From contig CM077665.1 in NCBI GenBank assembly GCA_039707655.1, positions 290,474,205 to 290,538,204 of the forward strand: a stretch of 64,000 bases of DNA. Reading direction: 5' to 3'. This DNA comes from Elymus sibiricus (lineage: Eukaryota; Streptophyta; Magnoliopsida; Poales; Poaceae). Positions 36,447 through 46,029 of the stretch are shown here, piece by piece. The notes below the pieces were generated by a model, which worked only from the letters and a program-made list of their open reading frames with translations, did not search any database and was not told the DNA's origin. The translations under genes were made by a program, and so were the position numbers. The first letter of the stretch is position 1. Every line of letters starts with the position of its first letter.

Positions 36447-37622
36447 GCCGCGGCGACACAAGCCCCGGGATCGACCGGGCAGATCACGGAGCTGAAGTCA
36501 ATGCCCGCCTCGCGGAGGTGGAGGTGGCTGAAGACGCGTGTCGCGGCCTCAGAAAAGAGGTCGCGGCACTCACTCTCCAAGACTTCCTCCACCTTGACAA
36601 TGGCACCCTCCAGCGCCTCGACGAGCTTTGAGGAGAGCCCCGGGAAGCCGCTCTCCGGAGCCGCCAGGGGCTCCGTAAACCCATCCCGGCAGAGGGAACG
36701 GAGTGCTTGGCGAAGCCGAAGCTCGACGGAGGGGAAGGCGTTGAGCTCCGCAGCCTTTTTCTCCTCAGCTGCAGCAAGGGCTTCCGCCCCCCGTGCGTCC
36801 ACACGCTTGCCCTCCGCAGCTTGTGTGGCTGTCACTTCGGACAACGCGGAGTCTCGATCGGCGAGCCCGGCCTCGCAGGTCTCCAGGGCTTCTTCTTGCT
36901 GATGCAGCTGCACCGCAAGCGTGGACTTCTCCTCCTGGAGAGCCTTCAGGCGGGCCTCCGCCTCTTCGCAGCGCCTGGCAGTAGACGCTGCGTCGGCAAG
37001 TGCCACCTCGCGGGCTGCCCTAGCTGACGCGGCCTCCTTCTCGCTCTCCGCCACGGTGGCCTCTTCCTGGCCCCAAACCGCCACGGCAGAGGCGTTGGCC
37101 TGGAGCCACCCGGAGAGGAGCCCCAGGCACCCACTCGCGAGGCGATCGTCGGTACCCCCGAGGGCGTCCCGAACCGGACCCAGAGCGGTGAAGGCCCCGT
37201 CCAGGACGTCGAGGCCACGCGACGCGGACATCGAGGCCTCCTCCGGAGGAGTCGCCTGTGCGATCACAGGAGACGCCCCTAGGGAGGCAGTAGCATGAGG
37301 AGCAGGAGGTCCCGGGGGCTGCGCCACGACCGCGGGCAAGAGGGGTATAGACGGATCGACGGGCGGCTGGCCCTCGGGGGCTGGCTCTCCGGACAGCGGT
37401 ACCGACGCGCCCTCGAGGACAGGAGTGGCCACGCCAACAGGCATCGGGTGCTCAGGGGGCTCCGCGGAAGCGGCCAGGAGGGTCGCCTCGTGAGCCCCCA
37501 CACCCGCAGCGTCAGGCGCCTCGTCAGGCGACGACAAAGCGACAGGAGCGGGCGACGCAACGGAAAGCACCCTCGGCTTGACGCCCGCTTTCTTCTTCCT
37601 CATCTTTGGCATGGCGACATTC

Positions 37623-37698
37623 CTGGGTACCAAGCAAAGAAGGGATCATCAGCGCGTGAGCTACTGGCAGGCGGCCAAGGTCAGGTGGGACTACTTAC
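37623..37698 (-). other. Intron of the antisense gene in G
   Basis: Read on minus, the donor is GAAGA|GTAAGTAG and the acceptor is GGTACCCAG|GAATG. Removing these 76 bases removes an in-frame TAA and joins codons GTC GAA GA+G AAT GTC, keeping the frame on both sides. This is strong evidence that the antisense unit was a spliced Pol II gene. Confidence 0.75.
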
Positions 37699-39105
37699 TC
37701 TTCGACGCCGACCCACTTCCTCTTCCTCTCCATCTCGACGACGGCGGGAGCATCCACACCTCTCCCCACGAGGGCGCCGCCACGTGGGGAGGTAGGAGCA
37801 CTATCCACAAGGACAGCGGCCGGAGGAGCCGCTCCGGCCCCGGACCGGTCCACCTCGCCCGCCAGCTGCGATTCGGGTGGGGGCGAGTCGGGCGCTACGA
37901 CCGCCTTGCCGGCGGAAGAAAGACCCGCCAGAGGAGACTCCGCCCCGCGCTTCCTGAAGATCGCCAGGTAGGCAGACCGTGTGGCACGAGGGGCTGGTCC
38001 CGGGCCCCTGAGGACCTTGGTGGGACGCGGAGAACCAGCAGCAGAAGCTTCACCAACATCGTTGTCGTCCTCAAGGTCACGCAAGAGCATGCTCTGCGAC
38101 GGTTGAGACCCCTCCGACAAGTCATCGTCCCCTGTCTTCTCCGAATCCTCCCCGCCCGTGGTGTCGCCAGAGGACACAATCACCGGGGAGCCAAGGCCCT
38201 CAGCTGGGGAGAGCCCCAGTTCGTTGAAGACAGGCATCGCGGGGACCAGATCGGCTCCGTCGTCACGGCAGTACAACGGGGCACAGTCATCGGGATAATC
38301 TCCGGGGTCGCCGTTGAGCAGGGTTGTTACAACTCTGCTCAGCTCCCCGGAGGGCATGGGGGTAGAACGAAGCCGGAGGTCGTCGCCGCTGCCCTGGTAT
38401 TCCCACAAGGAACTCCTTCTCTATCATCACCCCAGTCAGCTTCTTGGCACTGATATAGCGAGAGATCTGCTCCAGGACGGGCCTGGCCCGGGGGTCGGAA
38501 AGCTTCGCGGAGCTCCACGTGGGGGTCTTCTCCGGCAGCCCCTTCAGCAGATCCAAGCGGGGGTTGGTGCTCTTGAGATCCATGAAGACCCAGCGGTGCT
38601 TGAAGTTTTCCACCTTCTTCCCGGCCTTTAAGAGCATGTTACCGCTCTGGACCGCGATGAAGGAGACGCACGCCAACCGCTGAGCGTTGTCGTGCACGCG
38701 CAAGCTGAAGAAATGGAGGAAGAGGGCCACCGAAGGCTTCACGCCGATGAAAGCCTCGCAGTAGAAGGAGAAGACGGACAAGAGCAGGATGGAGTTGGGT
38801 TGGAGATGAAGGGCTTGGATTACGTAGTGGTCGAGGACGGCGGTGAAGAACTTGGTGAAGGGTGGGACGAGCCCAACGAAGACGCTATAGAGAAAGAAAG
38901 GATAGGCTGACCTGGACGAACGCTGCTTCTCCGAGGAGCCGCCCCATATCAAGGTCTGCCCCCACTCGTTGGTCCCATCCGCCGTCGACGGGAGCACCGG
39001 GACGAGGTCTCCGTCCTTGGCAATGGTGGACTCCGAGAGCGCCAGTGAGATGGGAGCGGAGGCCGAGCTCTGGGCCTCTGGCTTCGACTTGCCGGCAGGA
39101 GCCAT

Positions 39106-39417
39106 CGGGAAGTTCGCGGGGCCAACGCGGCATGGAGGAGGACGGAGTGGTGCCGGGATCTGGAGAGGTCTCTGCTAAAGTCGGGAATCTGGGAGTAAGA
39201 GCAGGTGCGCGGCACAGGAAAGCAGTAATGGCTTGGCGCTGGAAGTCAGGCATTTGTCGATTCGAGCGATGACCGAGTGGGCGTTGGATGCCCGACACTA
39301 ACCGCACGACGTGCGCCAGTCCTGGCCCGCAAGCGTTTGGGGCCCGCGGAGCTTCGGGCCGTCCTCAGCAGCTTCACCCAGAAGCCGGCTCAAGCGCGCC
39401 TTGGGCCCGGGGGCTAC
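39106..39417 (+). other. G region between antisense gene and 3' LTR, with polypurine tract
   Basis: The last 150 bases align with the reverse complement of 45133-45290 in element I. They end in GGGCCCGGGGGCTAC (39403-39417), the G-rich tract preceding the 3' LTR. The upstream part would hold the antisense gene's promoter; no clear TATA box is seen. Confidence 0.6.
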
Positions 39418-40304
39418 TGCGGCGTTCTAGGAACGGGGGTACCCAGACCTCCCTCCCTGCGGCCCAGGGCATGGCCCACCTCTTCAGCCAAGCACGGCCA
39501 GGTGCGGCCCAACTCAAGACAAGGCCCTCGCGAGGACCCGAGCTCTCGAGGGAAGCAGCACCAAGACCAGCAAGGAGTGGGCCTCCTCAGGCCCCCTCCG
39601 GAGTGGTGGAGATCTCTATGTAGAACCCGGCCTCAGGTGTCAAGGATGACGCAGGGAAGGACAGGCGGGCGCAGGTGCGCCAGGCGGTGCAGTTTCCCCT
39701 TTGGTGCAAAGGGAGCAAGGACGTACGCGGGTTCCCAAAGCGCCCCCCAAAGGTTTCCGTTCTGGTGCAACGAGACCACGACCACGAGTCCAGTAGGAAG
39801 GATGTCATCGCCGATCCCACCTCTACATCATTTATAGCTACTTTGCAGGCGAAGACCACCTTTGGACAGGGCGGGGATGTACTCCTTTCCCCCTTTGAAT
39901 TTGGCCATTGTGGGATCCCTTCCCGCCATTGCGATAAGGGAAGAGGACCCAGACCGCGGCTATATATAGAGGATAGGCTGCACCGTAGAGTAGGAGGACA
40001 CAACAGACACCCAACAGAGGAGAGGCAACACCACCAGAGTGCCCTCACGAGGCTGCTCACCACTGTACTAGTTCATCCACCACACCTCCTCGAGAGGCAA
40101 TCCACCAAAGCAGGAGTAGGGTATTACGCTTCGTAGCGACCCATACCTGGGTAAATCATCGTGTGCATCTGCCTCCTCATCATCGTGCGAGTTCGTCGTA
40201 GAAATCATCGAGTAGCGAGCTAGGTAGGGCGAGGCTGCAGGGGATCTTCGCACACACCCCTGTGTTCAAACTTCTTGGGGTTTTGCGGAGCCCGAAATCC
40301 GACA
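39418..40304 (+). repeat. G 3' LTR (887 bp)
   Basis: It starts TGCGGCGTTCTAGG (consensus TGTCGGCGTCCTGGG in I) and ends GCCCGAAATCCGACA. It aligns over its full length with the reverse complement of both I LTRs. A TATA box (TATATATAG, 39961-39969) is on the plus strand, confirming plus polarity. No partner LTR is found in the window. Confidence 0.85.
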
Positions 40305-42073
40305 ACCACCGAAGGGGTGGTGACAGACCGCACGCTGGCAACCGATGTTGCCGGGGAAGAGGATGCCCCTCCTCAGCAACCTCCATCGTGTAACCCACTT
40401 GCCTGCATTTTCACTTCCCCTTTTTCTCTCTTCTTGTGTGTCTTGTTGATTCCTGACTTTCATTTTTCCGCTTACTGCTTTTGTCCTCAGCTTCGCCACT
40501 TGAAGAGCCTAAGTTGCTGGAAGAAGTGGCCGACATCGGGTAAGATGCTGCTGAGGAGACGATGAAGATTGCTACCGCGGAGGGCCACGGGCAGGTTGCC
40601 GGGGACGTTCAGGAATCCTCAGAAAGAATGAAATCAGCCCCCGATGGTGCGTCTAGCCCGGATACAGTCATTGAGGAGAAGACTCCTCTCCAGTCCATGG
40701 GGCCCTTGACTTCGAGCTATCCTCTGGCCTCGGCCCTGCAATCTCCCCTGAGCAAACTGGCGCTGGTCACTGCTCAACTTGGTCCCACAGCTCCTGGCTC
40801 ATCCTTCTCAACGGGCGCGGATTTTGATGAGGAAATCAGACGGGTACTGGCACCGCTGTCTCAGTGGGTTGAAGAAGCTGATGGTTCCGCTGATGGTGCC
40901 AAAGATTTGGCTTTCTTGGATTCTATGGCGGCAGGGCTCAAGGATGTGCAGAACAGGTACAACCTCAAATGGCAGGCGGTCAAGGAGCAGCGTGACTCGG
41001 CCGAGCTCGTTGACCAGCAGCTGAGGGACAAAGGGAATGAGCTGTGAGAGTGGTACAACCAGCAGGTCCTTTCTCTTAAGAGGTAGTATGAGATGCTAGC
41101 CATGGCCAAGGAGGACGTTGCAGCCTGGGAGGCTCGACTGTTGGAGCGCGAAGCGCTTCTGAACACCAGAGAGACAAACATCTCCTCCCGGGAAGGGCCC
41201 CTCAAAGCTACTCTCCACGGCAAGGACGAGGAGTTGGAGGCCCGTGTTCAGCAACACACCAAAGAGCTGGAGGATGGCCACAAGGCCACTCTCGATGCGC
41301 TCTCTCTGGAGTCCTCAGCCCAACTGAAGAAAGTGGTCGATGAGCTCGCTACCGCATCTGCCGCCAAGACCAATCTCGAGACCCAACTGAGCAAGCTGAT
41401 CGAAGACCTTGCCGGCAGCAGCAGGGAGATCGAGGCCCTCAAGGAGTAAGCGCGGAAAGCGAAAGCTACTCTAGAAGAGGCGCAATCGCAACTTTCCTCC
41501 AAGAGCCAAGATCTCGATGCCGCCAACGACACCAACTCCAGCATGAAATCTAGGCTAGCCTCTTTGGAGAAAGACATTGAATCTATCGATGTCTGCGAGA
41601 AGCTGCTGTTGACAGACCTAACCAATGCGAAAACCCTCCAGAAAGATGTAGAAGACAAGCTAGAGAACCAGATTCAGCAGCGCGACCTCTGGATCAAGAG
41701 CATGATTTACATCGCCGAGCGCCTCACTGCTCAGGTTTCGAGTATGGACATGAAGAGCTGGGCCTTCTCCGTCGGCAAGAACGAAGTTCCAATGGTCAAG
41801 CTGACACTCTTGTTTGAAGGCCTGATCGAGGGGTTGAAGATGTACGACGATGACAGGGGCGCCTGCTTTGCCAACGAATCTCGGAAGCTGGCTCGCGACG
41901 CTCTCTTCCTGGTCCTGAGCAACCTCGCCTTCTTCCACCCGGACCTCGACCTCTCCGATGGTTTCAAGAAGCTGCCGCTGGGCACCGACACCTCTACTGC
42001 TGCGAAGAAGGCCGGTCCCCTTGCTGACAGGGTCCTCTCCGTCCCAAGGACCCAAGGGAGTCGCCGAGGTTAG
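40305..42073 (+). pseudogene. Antisense coiled-coil gene of element O, 3' portion
   Basis: It reads opposite to O. Coding begins right after the G insertion (TTEGVVTDRTLATDV), crosses a 101-base GT-AG intron (40390-40490) in frame, and continues in one frame to TAG at 42071. It is interrupted by TAA (40541), TGA (41045), TAG (41084) and TAA (41447); three of the four fit a C-to-T change in CGA, CAG or CAA. The protein has a Ser/Pro/Thr-rich lead, then a long coiled coil (about 40930-41720, for example QQHTKELEDGHKATLDAL) and a C-terminal globular part (about 41740-42000, WAFSVGKNEVPMVKLTLLFEGL, RKLARDALFLVLSNLAFF). The architecture parallels the 3' half of the antisense gene in G. The N-terminal half is missing here, with one possible exon at 839-999. 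Function is unknown. Confidence 0.65.
40390..40490 (+). other. Intron in the antisense gene of O
   Basis: The donor is CCATCGT|GTAACCC and the acceptor is TTTTGTCCTCAG|CTTCGCC, with a T-rich run before the AG. Joining gives TCG T+CT TCG CCA, which preserves the frame into PLEEPKLLEEV. An unspliced reading would shift frame. Confidence 0.7.
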
Positions 42074-43388
42074 CCTTGAGTCACCCTTGCTGACGTGTTG
42101 TCTTGTACTTAAGACACAATATGTATCTCGTATTAGATTATGCACTGTCTTTGCTTTAATGTTTGCTGAACTGATGTCTTTATGTAAATGCATGTTATCC
42201 CCCTCATTTCCTACTGGCATTCGTATAGTCGTTTTCTTTGCGCGCTCTGGTTACCTGCCAACAACGTGTTGCCGTGATTGCTTTGAGGAACGGGTCCTTA
42301 GCATTCTGCTGGCAAGGACACGCTGCCGATGAGTTTTTCCTCGACGGTGTTTGATGCTACCGCATGTTTTGTTGAGCGGACTCGAAACAAAGCAAGGGCG
42401 CAAACAAATACGGTAAGGTTCCATCGCACATAAGACTCGACATACGAAACCTTGGTTGCTAAGCGGGGGGAAATATACAAATGCGAGCTCTAATGAAAGA
42501 GTATAATCATGTCAACTTCGCTTTCGTCATGGCTCCCCTTCCATCCTAGTGCGTATTTATTCACGCACGTTGTCCCCCCCCCTCCATTCACGGCCGCCCC
42601 TCCTCTTCTTGTTTCCCGGTGAATACATGCGCTTGTACCCACCTTTGCCCTGAGATGAACGGAAAATGAAGAGGGGCAAATGGAGAAACTTGGGAGCCCG
42701 TTAGTTATGAGTACAATCCTCGGCGCGAGCCTGATGGGTTAATGTAAACATTCACAACTAACGAAAAACAGGGGAGTAAACATGAATGGCCGAGCCTTCT
42801 CTCCTTTCCTTCGCGTCCAATGGTCCCGTAGCGACCAATGCGATGGAGGCATTGGCGAACGGGACCTTGCCGTGGTTCGCTTGCCGGGGGTGCCAACCGA
42901 TGGATTCGCTCTAGCATTCGGCTCGGGATTTACTCTTGACGGGATAAATACAGGACCGAGCCTCACGCGAGCTTATCGACACTGGCGGCACCACCGCCAT
43001 GCAGAACTAATCACAGGCGGGGAAGGATAGGAGAGAGGGGGTATAGCCATGTACCTTTTTTTGCCTATCGGACCGAGCTGCACCTCCCTGGGATTAGGTT
43101 GGCTTGCTCGATGATTGCGATATGGATGGCACCGCCGCTCAGTTCGCCCCCTCCTCGACCGTGGTCTACACTGCGGTTGTGCTGCCTAAGTTGGATACGT
43201 CAGCCGCAGCGCCGACACCCCTCAGCCTTGCCACCGCCATCGCTGCAGCGGCGACATGCGATGGGATTTGGGGAGGAAGAGTCTTAGGGAGCAGGATTGC
43301 TCCTCTCCTTCGACGCTCCCGACAGAGGAAATGATTATGAAAATCGATGCGCTGCCCATGACCTCAGGTTCGCGCAAATGACGCCTCC
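42074..43388 (-). other. O leader region, no gene recognised
   Basis: This lies between the 3' end of the antisense gene and O's primer-binding site. On minus it is where gag would begin, but no gag, zinc knuckle or pol motif is found. It has several C- or G-rich runs and short open frames only. It may serve as 3' untranslated region of the antisense gene and 5' leader of O. Confidence 0.5.
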
Positions 43389-43406
43389 CCTACCTGGCGC
43401 GCCAAA
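43389..43406 (-). other. Primer-binding-type site of O
   Basis: On minus it reads TTTGGCGCGCCAGGTAGG directly inside the 5' LTR. The same word is found at the equivalent place in I (51701-51718), and a variant is in H (TGGAGCGCTAGGTAGG, 58738). The priming tRNA is not identified by me. Confidence 0.65.
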
Positions 43407-43408
43407 GA

Positions 43409-44284
43409 TGTCGGGTCACAATGCACATGATCACCAATGGGGCCACGGGCCCATTTTTGGTTCGGCAGGGGTGAGGTCACGTTGCGCAAAGAGCAGAGGT
43501 GGTGAGACAGCACGACGACGAGACGCTGGTGTTTTACCCAGGTTCGGGCCGCTGGGGAGCGTAAAACCCTACTCCTGCTTTGGTGGATTGATCCGCGGAA
43601 CACGAAGCACATGTGGTGCTCAAACCCGAAAAGGTTGCCTTCGGGAGAGCTGCTACGCGAGTACAAGTGTCCAAAGGTCCGAATCTTTCGCTAGGTAACC
43701 TTGGGCCTCCTTTTATAGCTCAAGGGGCAACCACAGTGGCAAAACAGATATTATCTAGTGATTAGATAGCCAACAGTGCTACCATACCTAACTCTGGCAC
43801 TTAGGACAAAATGCCATAAATGCTAGCCTAGGTGGCGTGCGGGGACGCATTCCCGGCAAGCTTTTACCACCGCTTTAGCTAACTATTTCTCAATATCTTG
43901 ACACGCCTCTGGACGGGTGTCAAACGGGCATAATCTGCCTCCCAGCGAGTCGCCACGTACTTAGCGAGAGCCACTTAGCCACCTGAGGGCTCGACACGGC
44001 ATCGACAAATGACTGGCATTGCGATGCGGTGGAGCGGTGGCCGATCGGCTCGCGCCTGCCGGGGGATGGCTTGCTGGGTCTTCCTGGAGATGTGCGTGCC
44101 TCGGTCCCCGGCAGGCACCGGGGACGTGGTTGGCACGGTTCGGGCCTATTCTGGGCGTTGCTTAGCCAGCGTAGGCTGCTTCTGTCGGAGTCTTGGTATT
44201 GAATGCTGGTTTCGTCTTCTTAATGCGCTCCTTGATCTCACGTAGAGCGGCTTCTCTAGTTTGGACTGGTTTTGACAGGGTAGC
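43409..44284 (-). repeat. O 5' LTR, first part (interrupted by element I)
   Basis: It starts (plus reading) TGTCGGGTCACAATGC. A minus-strand TATA box lies at 43710-43717 (TATAAAAG). It breaks at GTAGC (44280-44284), the target duplicated by I, and resumes at 52580. The segment 43958-44284 matches 1-325 of the window. Confidence 0.85.
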
Positions 44285-45132
44285 TATCGGATTTCGGGCT
44301 CTGCAAAAACCCTAAGGAGTTCGAACCCAGGGGCTTGTGCGAAGATCCCCAACAGCTTCACCCCCAAGCTCACAACGCGATAACCCCACTCGATGGCGAG
44401 GACGAAGATAACACATGAGAGTTTACCCAGGTTCGGGCCGCTGCGAAGCGTAAAACCCTAATCCTGCGTTTGGTGGGTTGCCTCACGAGGAGGTTTGTGG
44501 ATGAACTAGTACAGTGGTGAGTTGTCTCGCGAGTGCCTTCGAGTGGATCCGGATCCCCATCTACAGAGCAGCCTATCCACTATTTATAGCGGCCCGGGTC
44601 CTTTCCCCTTATCGCAATGGCGGGAAGTGATCCCACAACGGCCAAATTCGAAGGGGGATAGGAGGTACATCTTATCTTGACGAAAGGTGGTCTTCGCCTG
44701 CAAAGTAGTCGATGGTGATGCAGAGGTGGGCTCGCCGATGACGTCCGTCCTGCGGGGCTCGTGGTCTTGGTCTTGTTGCACCGGAAGGGAATCCTTTGGG
44801 GGACACTTTGGGAGCCTGCGTGCGCTCCAGCCTCCTTTGCACGAAAGAGGAATCTGTCCCCTCTGGCGCGCTAGCGCCCGCCTGGCCTGGCTGGCGTCAC
44901 CCTTGACCTCCCGAGGCCGAGCATTGCATAGAGATCTCCGCCGCTCGGGAGGAGGCTTGGGGAGGCTTATTCTCTCACGGGTCTTGGCGTTGTTTCCCTC
45001 GCGAGCTCGGGGCTCTCGCGAGGGCCTCGTGCTGAGTGAGGGCACCCTGGGCCGTACATGGCTGTCGAAGTCGGCCATGCCCTGGGCCGCAGGCAGGCAA
45101 GTCTGGGTACCCCCATTCCCAGGATGCCGAGA
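44285..45132 (-). repeat. I 3' LTR (848 bp)
   Basis: It aligns with 51719-52574. A minus-strand TATA box (TATAAATAG) is at 44579-44587. Terminal dinucleotides are mutated at both ends, which would block integration of a new copy made from it. Confidence 0.9.
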
Positions 45133-45435
45133 GTAGCCCCCGGGACCGAGGCGCGCTCGAGCTAGCTTCTGGGCGAAGCCACGGAGGATGGCCCGAAGCG
45201 CTGCGGGCCCCAACCGCCTGCGGGCCCAACTTGACGCGTGGCGCACAATGAGACACAGGCGTCATGGCTCCCCGAAGACGTCGGGAACTGCCCTGAGTCG
45301 AGCTGACGCGAGGCCTGCGCGCCTCTCCGGCCATCATTTCTCTTCCTTGAATGCGGCTGTCTCCTTGTGTCCTCCCCCCTTTTCGGGCCACGCGGATGTG
45401 ACCCGACGGAAGCTGGGGAAGCGGCGTGAAGCAGT
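45133..45435 (+). other. I region beside 3' LTR, with polypurine tract
   Basis: GTAGCCCCCGGG at 45133-45144 is the polypurine tract read on minus. Most of this stretch (to about 45290) aligns with 39270-39417 of G in reverse complement. No gene is seen; it may hold the promoter of the antisense ORF. Confidence 0.6.
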
Positions 45436-46029
45436 GTGATACGTCGATCGAGCCTGGCATGCCTCCACTCCCCGAGAAATGCAGGTCTGTGGCTGCAGGC
45501 CGACGGCTGCTGCAGCGGCGCGTTGTGGGTGGAGGTTGAGGTTATCCCCGCAGGCAACGCCTTTCTGAGCCGCGGGTGGCAGACCTTCGCCCGCGCCCAT
45601 GGCCTGGAGGGGAGGCCCATGCTCCACCTCAAGTACGGCGGCACCGCGACGCTTTTTGTCAAGATCTTTGGGAAGGACGGCAGTCGCTTGGAGTGCTGCC
45701 CGGAGGGTGGCGGCTGTGGCGATCTTGGAGGTGAGCTTGCCCTTGGCGACAGCCGCCATGCTTCCAGTAGCAGCAATACCTCCTCCGAGGAGAGGCTGAG
45801 CGACAACAGCTACGACGCCCCGCCACGCCGGCGCATCCGGACATCGGGGGGAAGCCAGCCGCGACGGCGCCGCTCCCTTGCCCGGGAAGTGGCCACGCCA
45901 GCGTGCCACCGCGGTGCCATCAAGGATACGAGGACTCCGATTGAGCGTCGGCGCGCCGAGGTCGGGGCCTCAGGAGCGGTAGCCCCCGGGGGGGCTCCTT
46001 CACCTTCTTTTATTTTCCTCTGCCTGTAA
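45436..46029 (+). CDS. Antisense ORF in element I with B3-like DNA-binding domain
   Basis: The open stretch of about 197 codons runs opposite to pol, between the repeats and the 3' LTR. Residues about 12-90 include DGCCSGALWVEVEVIPAG, LSRGWQTFARAHGLEGRPML and TATLFVKIFGKDG. This is the second half of a plant B3 fold: a W-V strand pair, the GWxxFxxxxxL helix-turn and the final F-V-K-I-F strand. The tail is Ser-rich and then Arg-rich (RRRIRTSGGS, RRRRSLAREV). The first strands of B3 are poorly preserved, and no good ATG precedes the domain (the frame opens on GTG), so a frameshift or a missing 5' exon is likely. Plant B3 proteins bind DNA in nuclear gene regulation; whether this one was captured from a host gene is inference. 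It could be a decayed pseudogene. Confidence 0.5.
   Translation: MIRRSSLACLHSPRNAGLWLQADGCCSGALWVEVEVIPAGNAFLSRGWQTFARAHGLEGRPMLHLKYGGTATLFVKIFGKDGSRLECCPEGGGCGDLGGELALGDSRHASSSSNTSSEERLSDNSYDAPPRRRIRTSGGSQPRRRRSLAREVATPACHRGAIKDTRTPIERRRAEVGASGAVAPGGAPSPSFIFLCL

Larger units (their letters stand above)
26098..39105 (-). pseudogene. Antisense spliced gene of element G (Transposase_28-like domain plus coiled coil), split by C2
   Basis: It runs opposite to G. The start codon is at 39105. The first part (39105 to about 38400) opens MAPAGKSKPEAQ and contains SAYPFFLYSVFVGLVPPF followed by a domain of about 130 residues rich in aromatics (LLSVFSFYCEAFIGVKP, VALFLHFFSL). This resembles the plant 'putative gypsy type transposon' domain (Pfam Transposase_28). 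A frameshift near 38400 leads into an acidic Ser/Asp segment (38408-37699), then a 76-base GT-AG intron (37698-37623) that joins in frame to a basic motif (MRKKKAGVKP) and an Ala/Glu coiled coil (about 37080-36660). The last 56 codons (26268-26098, ending DEFPAAGTSGGDGSS) lie beyond C2, which inserted into this exon. The gene is dead in this copy through the frameshift and C2. Function is unknown; it is not a standard gag. Confidence 0.65.
8975..40304 (+). mobile_element. Element G: plus-strand Gypsy remnant hosting S1, C1, S2 and C2
   Basis: Pieces are 8975-9211, 10726-11413, 24533-26268 and 36447-40304. They join cleanly once C1, S2 and C2 are taken out. The order in plus is gag scrap, RT scrap, two kinds of tandem repeat, antisense gene, polypurine tract, 3' LTR. 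This is collinear with element I read on the minus strand, including homologous repeats and a related LTR. The 5' LTR and most of gag-pol are gone. The right flank after the LTR is ACCAC (40305-40309); the left copy of a duplication is lost with the 5' end. Confidence 0.7.

Noticed and set aside
36413..39105. Minus-strand gene first taken as the gag of element O
   Set aside because: The LTR and polypurine tract at 39403-40304 show that this stretch belongs to a plus-strand element, so the gene is antisense. It has no zinc knuckle and has an intron.
43104..43334. Small plus-strand Ala/Thr-rich frame beside O's primer site
   Set aside because: Short, compositionally biased, no start context or homologue in the window; not enough to call a gene.
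45133..45137. GTAGC beside the 3' LTR of I as a third copy of its target duplication
   Set aside because: It is part of the polypurine tract (also seen as GGGGGCTAC in G), so identity with the duplication is coincidence.
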